Part shown: positions 10,054 through 21,307 of the stretch, in pieces
Position numbering within the stretch: position 1 is the stretch's first letter
Layout of the letters: every line of letters begins with the position of its first letter
Origin: Laccaria trichodermophora
Taxonomy: Eukaryota; Basidiomycota; Agaricomycetes; Agaricales; Hydnangiaceae
Direction: 5' to 3'
Length of the DNA stretch: 64,000 bases
Assembly: GCA_018417955.1 (NCBI GenBank)
Contig: JACTVC010000012.1
Span: 930,001-994,000, forward strand
Translations under genes and position numbers: made by a program
Notes under the pieces: generated by a model
Databases searched by the model: none
What the model was told of the DNA's origin: nothing
Seen by the model: the letters and a program-made list of their open reading frames with translations, nothing else

Positions 10054-11840
10054 CTACTGCTTAGGGTGAGGCTCATACACACCGCGCTACAATTTCACTT
10101 AAGCCAGCATATTTCAAAACAATGTAAAAGCGGACTCGCCTGGCGTTGTGTACCCTGCTCGTAAAGTTCCGTGTTAGATGTCATCTTCCCAGCCAGTTTC
10201 TCACCTCCGCCTACGGTAAAGAAAAGAGGAATGAGATAAACAACAAAGAGGAAAAAAGAGCGACATACCAATAACCTTATCAGTCATGCTAACTTTTCCT
10301 GGGGAAGTTCCAGTATCGGTACGATAAGCGCCAGTACCTGTAGGTCCAACGCCATAGCCGGTGTCGCCAGTACGTTGGGTATCGCCATAACCCACACCAG
10401 CACCAGCGCGTTGAGTGTCACCGTAACCTGCACCGGTACGTTGAGTGTCACCGTACCCTGCACCAGTACGCTGGGTGTCGCCATAACCCGCACCGGTACG
10501 CTGGGTGTCACCATAGCCCGCGCCAGTACGTTGAGTGTCTCCATATCCCGCACCAGTACGTTGAGTGTCACCATAGCCCGCACCAGCGCGTTGCGTGTCT
10601 CCATAGCCCGCACCAGTACGTTGAGTGTCGCCTACACCCATCGCACCAACACCACCAGTGCCAGCCCTAGCGGCCTGCTGACCTTCGAGGGTCTGCCTCT
10701 CCTCCCAGCCTTGACGGCCAGTATACCCTCCCTCAGCACCAGCACGCCGTTCAGCAGCAAGCCGCTCATCAGCAGTAAGATGCTGCCGTTCACGTTCACC
10801 AAGATGATGTTCCGGGTGCCTCTCATACTGCTGTGCATGAATGCCTCTTCCAGATTGATGCCCCGTTTCAGCGTATGCGGTACCACCACCAGCACCAGGA
10901 TAAGTAGTAGTCGTGTCACCAGGATAAGTGGTGGCCGTGTGCGCCTGTTGCTTCGGCAACCCACCCCCTCGAGTCTCTTCCCACCCACCAAACTTCGTGC
11001 CAGGAACATTAGTCATACAAGGCTCATCCATCGAGACTCGATGAGCCTCATGGCGGCTCATACCTCCCCTACCCAACTCTTCCTCCGCACGAAGCTCTTT
11101 ACGTTCCTCACGACGCTCCAAAGGTCCTTCATGATGATGGCCTCTATGCTCCTCACGACGCTCAAGAGGACCTTCACCTAACTCTCTTTCCAACTCCCGT
11201 TCACGCCTGCCCTCCTTCCGTTCCTCGTGTCGGCCGATGGGCCCCTCGTGACGATGAACATCACCGCCAGCAGCGGTGGTGGTGGGGAGGCTGGTCCCAG
11301 GGACTGTGCTCAAGGGTGCCATGCTTTCGCCATGACGGAAATGCTGGCCCTCCATCCCATATTCCCCTGGGTACGTCCCAGCGGTGGTGGAACTCACGCC
11401 AGGACCAGTATCACGCATGCCGGTAGTATCGCGCATGCCAGCGGTATCACGCACGCCAGTAGTATCGCGCATACCAGTAGTATCGCGCATGCCAGTCGTA
11501 TCGCGCATGCCAGTAGTATCGCGCATGGGCTCGTCAGTCCGGCTAAAGTGGTGCTGCTGTGCGGTGGTCCTGTCGCCGTACCCAGGCTCGCCTGTGAAGC
11601 GGCCTTGGGTTGTATCGGCACCGGGCCCATATCCGCTGGTGGTGTCGCGGGTGTAGGAGGGGTCCTGCTGGTACCCTCCTGTAGTGCCAGGCTGGTCCCA
11701 TTGACCTTGGGTTTGGCCTTGGCCTTGGAGTCGGGGGTCCCGTTCTATACGAAATTGTCAGCCCATGCCTGTGTATGGGATGGAAACGCACGAGTTGGGT
11801 TGTATTCCCCGGTACGAGAAGTATCTTTTCTGTGAGACAT
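10054..11840 (-). CDS. Hydrophilic Gly/Arg-rich tandem-repeat protein, stress/LEA-like
   Basis: Four exons (11840-11792, 11744-10269, 10210-10140, 10086-10054) join to 542 aa. The N-terminal third has seven near-perfect hexapeptides of type MRDTTG. The middle is a charged Glu/Arg/His-rich segment (LERREERKE-like). The C-terminal part has about nine copies of a decapeptide of type YGDTQRTGAG. It ends in a short conserved-looking module, KVIGGGEKLAGKMTSN, followed by VYEPHPKQ; this end resembles small CsbD-like or LEA-like stress proteins, but the assignment is by impression only. There is no signal peptide or membrane segment. The last intron uses a GC donor (GCGAGT) where the inverted pseudogene copy has GTAAGT. 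Probably a disordered desiccation- or stress-related protein. Confidence 0.75.
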
Positions 11841-12063
11841 TTTTCTGTTGTGTTCTGAGGTGTTTTTTGTTGAAGGTTTCAAGCGAGAGTTGAGCTTATA
11901 AGAAATATGAGATCGATGACGGTATATGACGCTCACTGAATGAATGGATGACGCTTCTACCAATATGATCGAGGAGAATAACGTCAATTTCTCCTCACAC
12001 ATCCCAGCCATTCTCTGAGCTAGGCCATGGAGAGAGAAGGTGTTTGGTGCCAAATAACAAACC

Positions 12064-12802
12064 ATGGCCACCGTCACACCCATCGACTTCTCCCAAACCC
12101 CCTTAGCAACCCCATACAGCCCATTCTATGCCAAAATCATCGACAACGTCTTCACCCCACAAGAATGTACAGACTTCATCGCCCTAGCGTCCTCAACGGG
12201 GGACTGGTCTCCAGCCGGTTTGAGCGCAGAGGGCCCTACGCAGACCGTGCATACCAATTTCCGGAACAGCGATCGGGTGCTGGTGATTAACGATGGGGTA
12301 TCCAGCAGGATATACGAAAAGCTTCGACCGCTCGTTGACGAGATTTGTGAGATCGCGCCGGGGAGTAGGTGGTCCTGTATCACGAGTAGACCGGGGAGGG
12401 AACAGGGTCCGACGTGGAAGATGGTTCGGTTGGTGGTATTCATTTTACATGGCCATTTGACTCATATATGGAATGCACAGAATCAACCCCCGCCTCAGCT
12501 TCCTCCGCTACGGCCCAGGACAATACTTCAAGCCCCACTGCGACGGGCTCAACGACCTCCTCGACGGGAAACAAAAATCATTTGTCACCCTCCATCTCTA
12601 CCTGAATGAACCCGACGGTCTCACAGGCGGAGCGACTCGTTTCTGGACCCCAGATAAAAAGAAACATTTGGACGTGGAGCCTAAACTAGGCAGAGTCCTC
12701 GTGTTCCAGCAGAGGATGCTCGTGCATAGCGGTGAGGAGGTTACGGGCGGTGTCAAGTACACGATGCGCAGTGATTTCATGTACGAACAGGCTAGTTCGT
12801 GA
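12064..12802 (+). CDS. 2-oxoglutarate/Fe(II) dioxygenase, prolyl 4-hydroxylase-like
   Basis: Two exons, 12064-12428 and 12481-12802, give 228 aa. The double-stranded beta-helix signatures are complete: H141 and D143 in PHCDG, distal H204 in LVHSGE, K214 ten residues later to bind 2-oxoglutarate, then R218. This arrangement is that of prolyl-4-hydroxylase-type oxygenases. There is no signal peptide, so it is probably a cytosolic or nuclear enzyme rather than an ER collagen-type hydroxylase. The substrate is unknown. The ATG lies in the divergent promoter shared with the repeat protein at 11840. A degraded partial copy lies downstream at about 13078-13345. Confidence 0.85.
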
Positions 12803-13077
12803 CTTCTGTTGGCTCTCTGGGTACGTTAGTTGCCGGCTTACTCGGACGTCTAATAAATTACCTCACAGGGCGGCACATATATACCCTTTGGAAAACGTCG
12901 ATATCCCTGCCTAGGCAGACCACGCTCACCTCCCGGAGACTTGCGTACCATCTCTGAAGTATCGCACTATGTATCGGAGACAATGTACTTTTAGATCAAA
13001 GCTCCAATACATCAGCTTGGTCGGAACCATGAAGACGCGATGCCTTGCTCCACCACTTCCGACATGCGACCGCCTCC
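12803..13077. other. Intergenic, 3' region of the dioxygenase gene
   Basis: Contains an intron-like segment (GTACGTTAG…CTCACAG, about 12820-12869), probably a 3' UTR intron. It is also conserved in the relic downstream. No gene is seen. Confidence 0.4.
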
Positions 13078-13345
13078 TTATTTCATTATGGTTCGAGGCA
13101 GCATTGCGAGAATCTCAATGACCTCGACGGAAAAGCAAAAAGTCGTTCCTTACTAGCTGAGAACACTTGAACCACATTCTAGCGGAGAAGGCGCGGAAAG
13201 CACTGCGTTAACGTTCGAACAAGCTAGCTCCTAGTCTCCACTTCAGAAAGAACTACATTCGATTCTGGTACGTAAACGTCTATGCTGTGTACACAACGTT
13301 CCTCGTCTGTTGCATCTAACAAATCATCTCACAGGGACAACAGAC
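13078..13345 (+). pseudogene. Relic of the 2OG dioxygenase gene 3' end
   Basis: Patches match the 3' half of the dioxygenase gene in order: the segment after the HxD motif (AATGACCTCGACGG…), the last codons (GAACAAGCTAGCTCC) and the downstream intron-like element ending TCTCACAGGG. The reading frame is destroyed by stops and deletions. Probably a decayed tandem duplicate. Confidence 0.6.
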
Positions 13346-14214
13346 AATGTCAGCGACAACGTCGCAAATTCCCTACAAAGGAAGTTACAAAAAGATTCAT
13401 ATGCATAGCAAATCATCGCTCAAAGACGCACCTCACAAATATCTGCGTACACATCATTTCAGTATCTTCAGAACGGAAGTCAGACAGGGGGGTTCTACTC
13501 ACCACAACAGACAAAAACGCCCAGCACGCCAATACAGCAATCCTACTTTTTGGTCAGAATGTACTAATCACGACGTATAAGACCCAATCCTCACTTTCGC
13601 AGCTCCACCACCTCGGAGTCTCGAAGCACCTTGATGCTCCGTGTTAGCGTTCGCAGGCATCGATACGCCTCTAGCAAAGCCTACATCCAGCAAGATCTCA
13701 GTCAATCAAAATCACGCGAAGGAATAAAAATCTGCTTGCTCACTGATGGCATGACCAGCTTGCGGCTGCGCGTTCACGGGAGTGGGTGTGGGTTGCTGTG
13801 TTTGTGGGCTCATCTTGGATTGGGGTGGAGGATTGGATTGGGTGGTGTCTCAGACGGCGTTGATATATGGTCGGTGGATGACCTCATAGTATACGAAAAC
13901 TGAAGTCATCTGTGATACTCAAGTTTAGTGCCGATCATTCACTCCAGCGCAGACCTATTCATAGGCAGATTATGAGATCATTGGGAATGTTTTCGTGGAA
14001 TAGATACTAGCCTGAGCTTGACGCAGCATGTACTTCGCAGCAATCTTATTCCTTGGATTGCGGTGACTATCTCATCACGCCGAGCACTTAAGCTTCCTTC
14101 CCAAACTCGTAATCGCGAACGTTTGGCTCATGTCGGTAGGCGCAATTATTGGGACGAGGCGCCTATAAACACGCGTTATAATTAGTTCTTGGGAGTGGGA
14201 CTGATTCCGCGTCA
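13346..14214. other. Intergenic with the SEN15-A promoter
   Basis: No supported gene. The part from about 13965 to 14270 (GAGATCATTGGGAATG … GTGGGACTGATTCC) is repeated at 16790-17055 and is read as the upstream region of SEN15 copy A. Confidence 0.45.
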
Positions 14215-14271
14215 CGGTCACGACTTTCTCTCTTTTACACCAACCAACGTGTCTCTCTCAACTTTTATAAC

Positions 14272-14840
14272 ATGGAATCTCATCCATCGGTACCTTTCCT
14301 TCCCTTCTCGCAAGATCATACCTAACGACCTACACACAGCACCCCATCCTAGCCAAGCTACTCGAAAAATATCCCCGTGCCGCATCAGGCCTGTTCCAAG
14401 CTTACAACGACATCGTATACGGTCAGACGGTCTCTCCATCATCACGAGGCAATCATCTGACATTGAAGATCTAGCTCAACAATGGCAGGATGTCCAAGTT
14501 GTCGACCTTGACAGGTGTGAGCGGGGTGCTGTCCAAGGGAAGAAAAAAGACACCGTGCGTTTTCTTCTCCTCCTTTTTTTTGTTCAGTCTTTCAATCGAT
14601 TATTTGCAGGACACGGTGCTACACGTGGTACCATGCTCTCTATCCGAGACGGTCTCCTTTGCCTGGTAGGTCTGCCGTCCCTCTGAACCTTATTCATGCT
14701 GAACCAATAAAATTTCTATCAGGCTACAAGCTGCGTTTGCGCAGTTGAACACGAAAGAGATCTATCTGGGCATCACGTCGGAAGATGCATCGATTGTGTA
14801 TTACAAGATTAGCCAAGGAATCGTGAAGCCGCCGGTGTAG
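14272..14840 (+). CDS. SEN15: tRNA-splicing endonuclease subunit Sen15, copy A (intact)
   Basis: Structural subunit of the heterotetrameric tRNA intron endonuclease (SEN2/SEN34/SEN54/SEN15). Five exons (14272-14289, 14340-14421, 14475-14554, 14610-14665, 14723-14840) give 117 aa. The family core is visible: LLEKYPRAASGLFQAYNDIV, then WQDVQVVDLDRC, then VLHVVPCSLSETVSFAWLQAAF, then EIYLGITSEDASIVYYKISQG and the IVKPPV end. Four of the five exons match the lengths of copy C at 36692-37246; copy C exon 3 is 9 nt shorter. The short first exon supplies only six residues. This is the only copy with both an intact frame and the full VVDLD segment. Confidence 0.85.
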
Positions 14841-15494
14841 GGCAGTTTTTTTTCGCGTTCAACCGACTTGCCATCCCTCGCTCTTCTGACTCCATAGTCA
14901 TCAAAGTGAGTTTCTCGTTCGTCTTGGCCATGCAGGATTGAGAACTTATCTTGTAGTGAAGAATTTTAACGTCCGTTTAACATGTATTCAGAACTCTGTC
15001 CACGCTGCCGTTGCCCTTGGACAAGGCATTCTTCCCCTTCTCATCCATTGCGGGGTGTCGCTTCGCACGCTGGTCTGCCCTACAAGGGTGATACTATCAT
15101 GGAGGTTGGGTCGATGTCCATTTGGATAGCCGATTTGGGTCAATTGCAAACTTGGGCTCATGTATCATCGACGTGAGGCTATTCACCGATCAGCGCTCGC
15201 CCATCTTCCATCCGTGGTCTGCAGACTGCAACCCCGCCATCCAATCTGCAGCCCGTCATTCCATGTTCTCATCTTATCTAGCCTGCCATTCCTGCCGCCG
15301 TCTTATGCGCAACTTTAAGGAATAACTAGGGCTTTGACCAAGGACCACGGCACCACACTATGTCTCGATCTTACACAGTAGGTGGTAAAGTAAGTAGATA
15401 ATGCCCCGCAAGCCAAGAAATAGAACAAAAATACAAGAACATGGACAAAAAAAGCATTGCTATGAATACGTCTCCCGCGCCCGAGTTGAATAAT
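14841..15494. other. Intergenic between SEN15-A and MYND-A
   Basis: Non-coding by eye. Positions 15037-15073 are a 37-bp segment present in inverted orientation in copy B (21503-21539). Confidence 0.5.
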
Positions 15495-16106
15495 TCACTC
15501 CGCTCGTTTCCAACTTGTCAGATAGTCCACTACCTCCCTAAAATCTCCCATATCCATGTGTCCGTACCCAGGTGACGAGTTTGAGTGCAATCTCTGTTTA
15601 CCATGCCAACTGTTTGTGTGCTTCAACGCCACCAAGGGAGCCCGCCATACTTCTCCGCCATCATCCATGCCCTGCACAACTCTACACACCGCCAAATTCT
15701 TCTCTGAGCCGTCCATCAAAAAATCATCATTCAAACGCAGATCTATAATTTCCTTGAGCCTGCGCCCGCGCACCACGTTATTATAGAACGACTCTATATC
15801 TGGGCGCTGGCCACCAAAGTACTTTTTAAGGCCGACGGGGGCCTCATAGGTGTTACCATAGTCTTCGTCGGTCATCATTTCGGTCGTTTCCCAAGTGAAA
15901 TTTATCTCCCCGTTCGTGAGGAAGACAATTGCGCGCCGCGAAGAGGCAGTCGGGGGCGTTTCAAATGAGGGTCGAGAGCTGCAGAGAAGTTTATGGAGTT
16001 TCCAGTCAGCGCGTTGGCAAGACTGGCTGCAGTAGAGGGGGCGACAAAGGCAACTGGAGCAACGGTGGGTGGCGGGGTTGTTGCACATCGCACAGTCAGG
16101 GGACAT
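15495..16106 (-). CDS. MYND zinc-finger protein, copy A
   Basis: Single exon, 203 aa. The MYND domain sits at the extreme N-terminus with all eight ligands: C5, C8, C16, C19, C26, C30, H38 and C42 (spacing C-x2-C-x7-C-x2-C-x6-C-x3-C-x7-H-x3-C). MYND domains mediate protein contacts with proline-rich partners. The remaining 160 residues belong to no family I recognise. Compared with copy B at 21959-22582, the upstream ATG is changed to AGG, so translation must start at a later ATG and four residues are lost. The zinc ligands are unaffected. Confidence 0.75.
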   Translation of the reverse strand: MSPDCAMCNNPATHRCSSCLCRPLYCSQSCQRADWKLHKLLCSSRPSFETPPTASSRRAIVFLTNGEINFTWETTEMMTDEDYGNTYEAPVGLKKYFGGQRPDIESFYNNVVRGRRLKEIIDLRLNDDFLMDGSEKNLAVCRVVQGMDDGGEVWRAPLVALKHTNSWHGKQRLHSNSSPGYGHMDMGDFREVVDYLTSWKRAE

Positions 16107-16770
16107 TGAGGCCGACCTCTTTCAGTGAGGAACTGCCAGCTCCCCCACTTGAAGACGATTAGGATCTAATCAAAGACTAGGTTGCTTATAGTAGGCTGCC
16201 CCATGACCTTCTGTACGGCGCTTCTGCAGTGATCCCAGATAACATGCTTTACCGTGACGCCGCCTACACGACTTTGACGCCGTCTACGATGATCAAGCTT
16301 CCCACAGACTAAGCGCGTATACACCTGCACCCCTGTACGCTGCTCAATTTTCCATGGGCAAGACTTATGCAACGGCGAGATCGTAGAAACGACAAAACAT
16401 AAAAGACGCCCGACATCCACGAGCACTCTACTATATCTGAAGATATTTGACCAAGGAAAAGAATCAAGGCAAGATAGATCTCATGTACCAGTTTGACGTT
16501 TTTGTGACTGGTTGATATCTAGCGGGTTGTACGACGGAGCCTATCCGAGACCCCTCACTCTGCAGGGCACCAGTGCTGATCCTGTAGGCTTCTGAAGTGA
16601 GGACCCCTCCAATCTTGGGTCTGGCTTGAGCCATGTCCAGCATTCTAGGATTCAAATACAAATCTTCTACTACATAAAAACCCAGTCCACGTCTTGGCAG
16701 TCCTTTCGCCTTGTTTTCAAGTTGGCTGGCTGACACTTTGCACTGCTCTCGCCGGCGGTAACCACTTCAT

Positions 16771-17055
16771 CATTCATATCCAGAATACATACTATGAGAT
16801 CATTGGGAATGTTTTCTTGGAATACAAGTAACACACTAGCCTGAGGACGCACGCGACGTGTAGTAGCAATCTTGTTCCTTTTCGTTGAATTCAAGTAGGC
16901 TTACGCATTATGGTGACTATTTCATCACTCCGAGCACCTTTTATGTTGGTAAACGCAATTGTTAGGAAAAGGCCATGCTATAAGCCTATAATTAGTCCTT
17001 GGGGGTGGGACTGATTCCCAACAGTCACGGTCACAACTTTCTCTTTGACACCATC
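16771..17055. repeat. Third partial copy of the SEN15 upstream region
   Basis: Matches about 13965-14240 (GAGATCATTGGGAATG through GGTCAC.ACTTTCTC). It stops abruptly before SEN15 coding sequence and continues straight into the pseudogene of the repeat protein. Confidence 0.65.
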
Positions 17056-18025
17056 AGGAGCTCTTGCTGCTGAACGCCGTGCTGAGGGCACACTGGACGT
17101 CAAGGCTGGGAGGAAGGCAGACCCTCGAAGCTCAGCAGGCTGCTAGGGCTGGCATTGGTGGTGTTGGTGCGTTGGGTGTAGGCGACACTCAACGTACTGG
17201 TGCGGGCTATGGTGACACTCAACATACTGGTGCGGGATATGGCGACACTCAGCGTATTGGTGCGGGATATGGCGACACTCAACGTACCGTTGCGGGCTAT
17301 GGAGACACTCAACGTACCGATGCGGGCTATGGAGACACTCAACGTACCAGCGCGGGCTATGGAGACACTCAACGTACTGGTGCAGGTTATGGTGACACTC
17401 AACGCACTCGTGCAGGTTACGACGACACCCAACGGGCTGGTTCCGGTGTGGGTTATGGCGACACCCAACGGGCTGGCGACACCGGCTATGGCGTTGGACC
17501 TACAGGCACTGGCGCTTACCGTGCCGATACTACTGGAAGTTCCGCAGGAAAAGTTAGCATGACTGACAAGGTTATTGGTATGTCCGTTCTCTTTTCCCCT
17601 TATCTTCTCATCTTAATCCTCTTCTCTCTGCCTCAGGTGGCGGTGAGAAACTGGCCGGGAAGATGACGTCTAATGCGGAACTCTACGACCAGGGTATATG
17701 ACGCCAGGTAAGTTCACATTTGAACTGTTTTGAAATATGCCGTCTCAAGTGCAATTGTAGCGCGGTGTGTATGAGCCACACCCTAGGCAATAGGCGCGTC
17801 GTGAAGATAGGAAAAATCTTACCTGCATTGTATTAATTGTATCTTGTATTGATAGTGTTATTATAGCAGCTTGTATCAATAGCAGTGTCGTTGTAGCTCT
17901 ACTTATCATGTATTTGTTCAGATGTTTTGTTGAAGCTCAACATCGATCAACGTCAACTTTCGTTACGACTTTCCATTTGAGTTGTGCCAAGGTGACGAAA
18001 TTCATCTGTCCTTTCTCAAAGATCC
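17056..18025 (+). pseudogene. Inverted 5'-truncated copy of the repeat-protein gene
   Basis: Homologous to 9835-10760 on the opposite strand: the GRQ…TLEAQQAARAG linker, eight to nine YGDTQRTGAG-type decapeptides, the KVIG exon junction, the following exon and the 3' flank. The start and the N-terminal half are missing. The entry region carries frame-disrupting deletions (near 17080), and a TGA interrupts the penultimate exon (near 17698, ACACAA changed to ATATGA). The last intron here has a GTAAGT donor, whereas the intact gene has GCGAGT. Confidence 0.75.
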
Positions 18026-18073
18026 TGAGCAGCCTCATCTCGTATTATTGCTAAGAAAGTTCTAGCGAAAGCG

Positions 18074-19762
18074 ATGGTTCATCGGTGCCTTCTTGTTCCC
18101 GAGCTCTTTGGACTGGTTTGCGAGGTCTTAAGGCCTGACTACAAAACGCGGCCAATCCAACGATCAGCGACTTTGGCATCTCTTGCTCGCACATGTCGTG
18201 CCTTCGAAGGGCTAGCTCTCGACGTTCTTTGGCGTGAGATCGAGGGACTGCGTCCGCTTCTCTGCACGATGCCGCCCGACATAATTGAGATAAAGGCAAA
18301 GGGTTGGTCTACCAATACCAAGCTCAAGGTTATGGTGCGCTTGTAAAATCAATTATATTTTAGTGAAATCATTCTGAATTTTTCCGACCCGAAGTGTTTG
18401 CGGAGGCCAATCTTACTCTCTGACTTGACAAGATTACCATCTTATGCCCAACGGATACGCAAATTTCACGTGGACTCAAAGTCTTTTGTTGACATTGAGG
18501 CTATACAAGCTCTAAGCATGGCAACATTGCATATGCGGCCCCTCCTTCCAAATCTTGAAGACCTTTCGTGGTATTATGGACACTCTACAAAGCAAGTGGA
18601 GTGGTCGATGCTTCAATGCGTCTATCTCTTCTTCTCTCCCAAACTCACCACATTGTCCATCACTCTCTCTCATATCTCCAATGGTGCATGTGCCCCCTCC
18701 ATCCTCTCTGGTCTTATCAACTCTTGTCCAGCCCTGAAAGAATTGACTTTCCATTTCCCCTCCGACTCCAATGGAGAAAATCAACAGGCTGTTTCTTCTG
18801 TCATTTGTCAATGGAGTTGGCTTCAGTCTCTAACGGTCAACAATTTGACACAAGAAGCTCTCGAGCATCTTGCAACAATCCCATCCCTCCAAAGACTTTC
18901 TCTTATCTCTCTGAAAGATTTGACGCGTAGTTACGATCAACACTTGCCGATCGTTACGCGCAACCCAACTAGCGGATACCCTGCTCTTCGAGGTTTATCA
19001 ATCTCTTGTAGGACAATGGATCCAGCGATCGCTTTGGCGCAGCTCCTATCCTCCAGTCCCGTCGAGCATCTCGAAATTCGGGTTGAGAATGTTTGCCATC
19101 CTCGTCAATGGAGGGAGCTCTTCCATACCATCAGTCGCCACATTTACCATCCCTCATTGGAACAACTCACTTTACTGGAGTTGGATTTGATAGACTTGGA
19201 CCCACAGGAAGCACTCTATTCTGACATTGGACTCGAGGCTTTGACTGTGTTTACGAATCTTCAAGTCGTTGATATCCAGCCTACTTTTGGCATTCAACTT
19301 ACAAGCGACACAGTAACCAGATTAGCTGATGTCTGGCCCAAACTCTGTCATCTCGAACTCGGCAATATATATCCATCGTCAATATCACCCATCATAAAAA
19401 CAGAGGACCTCATTCCCTTCGCACAACGTTGTCCTAAGCTGGAGTACCTAGGCGTCGTTTTTGACGCTCAAAATACCCAAAATCTCGGTGTCAAGTTCAA
19501 TAATACTTTGAACACCTTATCTGTCGCAGACTCTCCCATCGATGCCCCACCCATAGTCGCCGCTTTTCTTTCCAATATTTTCCCCAGACTTAGAACGATC
19601 GCTTTTCACGACGAATGGCGGAATGGGGTTCCCGGCGAGGCTGAAACTGCAAGGATGTGGGAAGAGGTGGACAGCCTGCTTGAAACGTTTGCCGAGGGAG
19701 AGGAGCAAGATGGAAACCTAACAAACCCCTGTCACAGTCAAGAGCCTGAGCTGAAACTTTGA
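18074..19762 (+). CDS. F-box/LRR-like protein, copy 1 (intact)
   Basis: Two exons, 18074-18306 and 18364-19762, join in phase 2 to 543 aa. The N-terminal 50-60 residues (MVHRCLLVPELFGLVCEVL … LASLARTCRAFEG … LWREIEGL) form an F-box-like helical motif of the kind common in Agaricomycetes. The rest is a run of irregular leucine-rich segments (…LPNLEDLSW…, …LTTLSITL…, …LQSLTVNN…) that would form a solenoid. Such proteins are presumed adaptors of SCF ubiquitin ligases. Four more copies lie at 46.9-59.9 kb on the other strand. The first intron was placed by comparing copies and is the least certain element. Confidence 0.8.
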
Positions 19763-19774
19763 CTACTTCTACAG

Positions 19775-19965
19775 GTCCATCGACACTCCATATCGTAACC
19801 GCTGGTTTCGGGACTCTACCCCCATCCATTCAGGATCCTTTCGACTCCAAATTCGAAGGATCTTGAGGTTGACAAAATGAATCTGCAATGCCTTGATCTG
19901 TGTGCGAATGCCGGCGATTTGGGTAGGATCAAGGTTGGTTGTCGGGTGTATCAAGTGTTTTGAGA
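19775..19965 (-). pseudogene. Relic of the GTPase C-terminus
   Basis: On the minus strand the fragment reads …NLDPTQIAGIRTQIKALQI…, clearly related to the end of the double-GTPase at 44750-44898, followed by its diverged tail. The remainder of the gene is absent. It sits tail-to-tail with F-box copy 1, as at the main locus. Confidence 0.65.
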
Positions 19966-20389
19966 CTGATATTATCGTCGGCGTCAACGGAGTCAACACC
20001 TCGGACGGCTTCCTGTCGCTAATCAACGAAAATATCCGCCACTCCACCGAAAAAGAAAGCCCCATTCTTTCCCGTCGCCTTCCTCGTAACAACCTCCTTC
20101 GTCGTAGATCTCCAAGTACAACCATTGAATTTGCAATCAACCCTCTCGCACTAGTGGGGCCTTTTGTTTATGGCTTCGCTAGCACTATGATCATTCTCGA
20201 ACGCCTTCTTTCGACATTGAACAGCGAGCGGATATCCCAAATCATAGATACACCCGTAGACTCTCGCTTTCATCATCAACTTCGTATGTAATCTTTAGCG
20301 CATAAATATAATATGGCGTACGATTACTATCCATGTTGCTTGGATCCTTGACTATTCCGGTGGACTGCTTGACATCTACCTTGAAGTGA
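19966..20389. other. Intergenic
   Basis: No supported gene in this stretch. Confidence 0.3.
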
Positions 20390-20510
20390 CGCACTGGCAA
20401 GCGCTCACTACTGATCGTTGATACATCCATCGCAAGCTATGGCTAGGAATACATGTCCAACATTGGCTCCTTGTCAACGGCATGATCCCCACTACTGATT
20501 AGAATATATA
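20390..20510 (-). repeat. Relic of the galectin 3' flank
   Basis: The reverse complement matches the sequence downstream of both galectin copies (about 46390-46510 and 52085-52200): GGAATACATGTCCAACATTG followed by TTGTCAACGGCATG. No galectin coding sequence remains. Confidence 0.6.
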
Positions 20511-20744
20511 TAGAGCTGCCGCTTTGGTTAGGAGATGTGCAGAAGTACATCGCTCAGGCAAGAGTCGAGGTGAGTAGGTAACTCGAGCGCGAGAGATTGC
20601 TTGGAACGGGCATATGGAATCTGGATCGTTAGTAATTGACGGGGTGCAGCTGGTTTTCTGCTGGGTTATTATTCGAGAAATCTCAGTCACGACTTTCTCT
20701 TCTACACCATCATCAACCGACGCGTCTCTCTCAACCTTTGTAAA

Positions 20745-21307
20745 ATAGAATCCCATCCTTCGGTACCTTTCTCTCCCCTTCTCACAAGATCATACCTAAC
20801 GACAGCACCCCATCCTCGCCAGCTTACTCGAAAAATATCCCCGTGCCGCATCAGGCCTGTTCTAAGCATACAACGACATCGTATACGGTCAGACTCCCTC
20901 TCCATTCTCACGAGGCAATCATCTGACGTTGAAGATCTAGCTCAACAATGGCAGGATGTCCAAGTTGTCGGCCTTGACAGGTGTGAGCGGGGTGCTGTCC
21001 AAGGGAAGAAAAAAGACACCGTGCGTTTTCTTCTACTTCTTTTTTTTGTTCAGTTTTTCAATCGATTATTTGCAGGACACGGTGCTACACGTGGTACCAT
21101 GCTCTCTATCCGAGACGGTCTCCTTTGCCTGGTAGGTCTACCCGTCCCTCCGAACTTTCCTGATGCTGAACCCAAAAAAATTCTATCAGGCCTCAAGCTG
21201 CGTTTGCGCAGTTGAACACGAAAGAGATCTATTTGGGCATCACGTCGGAGGACGCATCGATTGTGTATTACAAGATAAGCCAAGGAATTGTGAAGCCGCC
21301 GGTGTAG
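20745..21307 (+). pseudogene. SEN15: SEN15 copy B (start lost, nonsense)
   Basis: All five exons of SEN15 are present in order, but the start codon is ATA (20745-20747). A TAA at 20863-20865 replaces a Gln codon in the LFQAYND helix. The later exons still encode the EIYLGITSEDASIVYYKISQG end. The pseudogene is young, since the rest is nearly identical to copy A. Confidence 0.85.

Larger units (their letters stand above)
14215..16770. repeat. Duplicated block, copy A (SEN15 + MYND)
   Basis: A segment of about 2.5 kb that is highly similar, in the same orientation, to 20688-23195. It holds SEN15, the non-coding stretch between, the MYND gene and its upstream region. Similarity begins at the ACGACTTTCTC motif and ends near the CGCCGGCG motif. 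Confidence 0.85.

Noticed and set aside
10284..11656. Long open frames antisense to the repeat-protein gene
   Set aside because: They are produced by the codon periodicity of the tandem repeats and have repetitive Ser/Thr/Val content only.
13282..13903. Open frames of 90-121 codons after the dioxygenase relic
   Set aside because: No domain, no splice logic, low-complexity composition. The region overlaps degraded duplicate sequence.
20865..21200. Idea that SEN15 copy B is rescued by alternative splicing
   Set aside because: The start codon itself is ATA and the nonsense codon lies in an essential exon.
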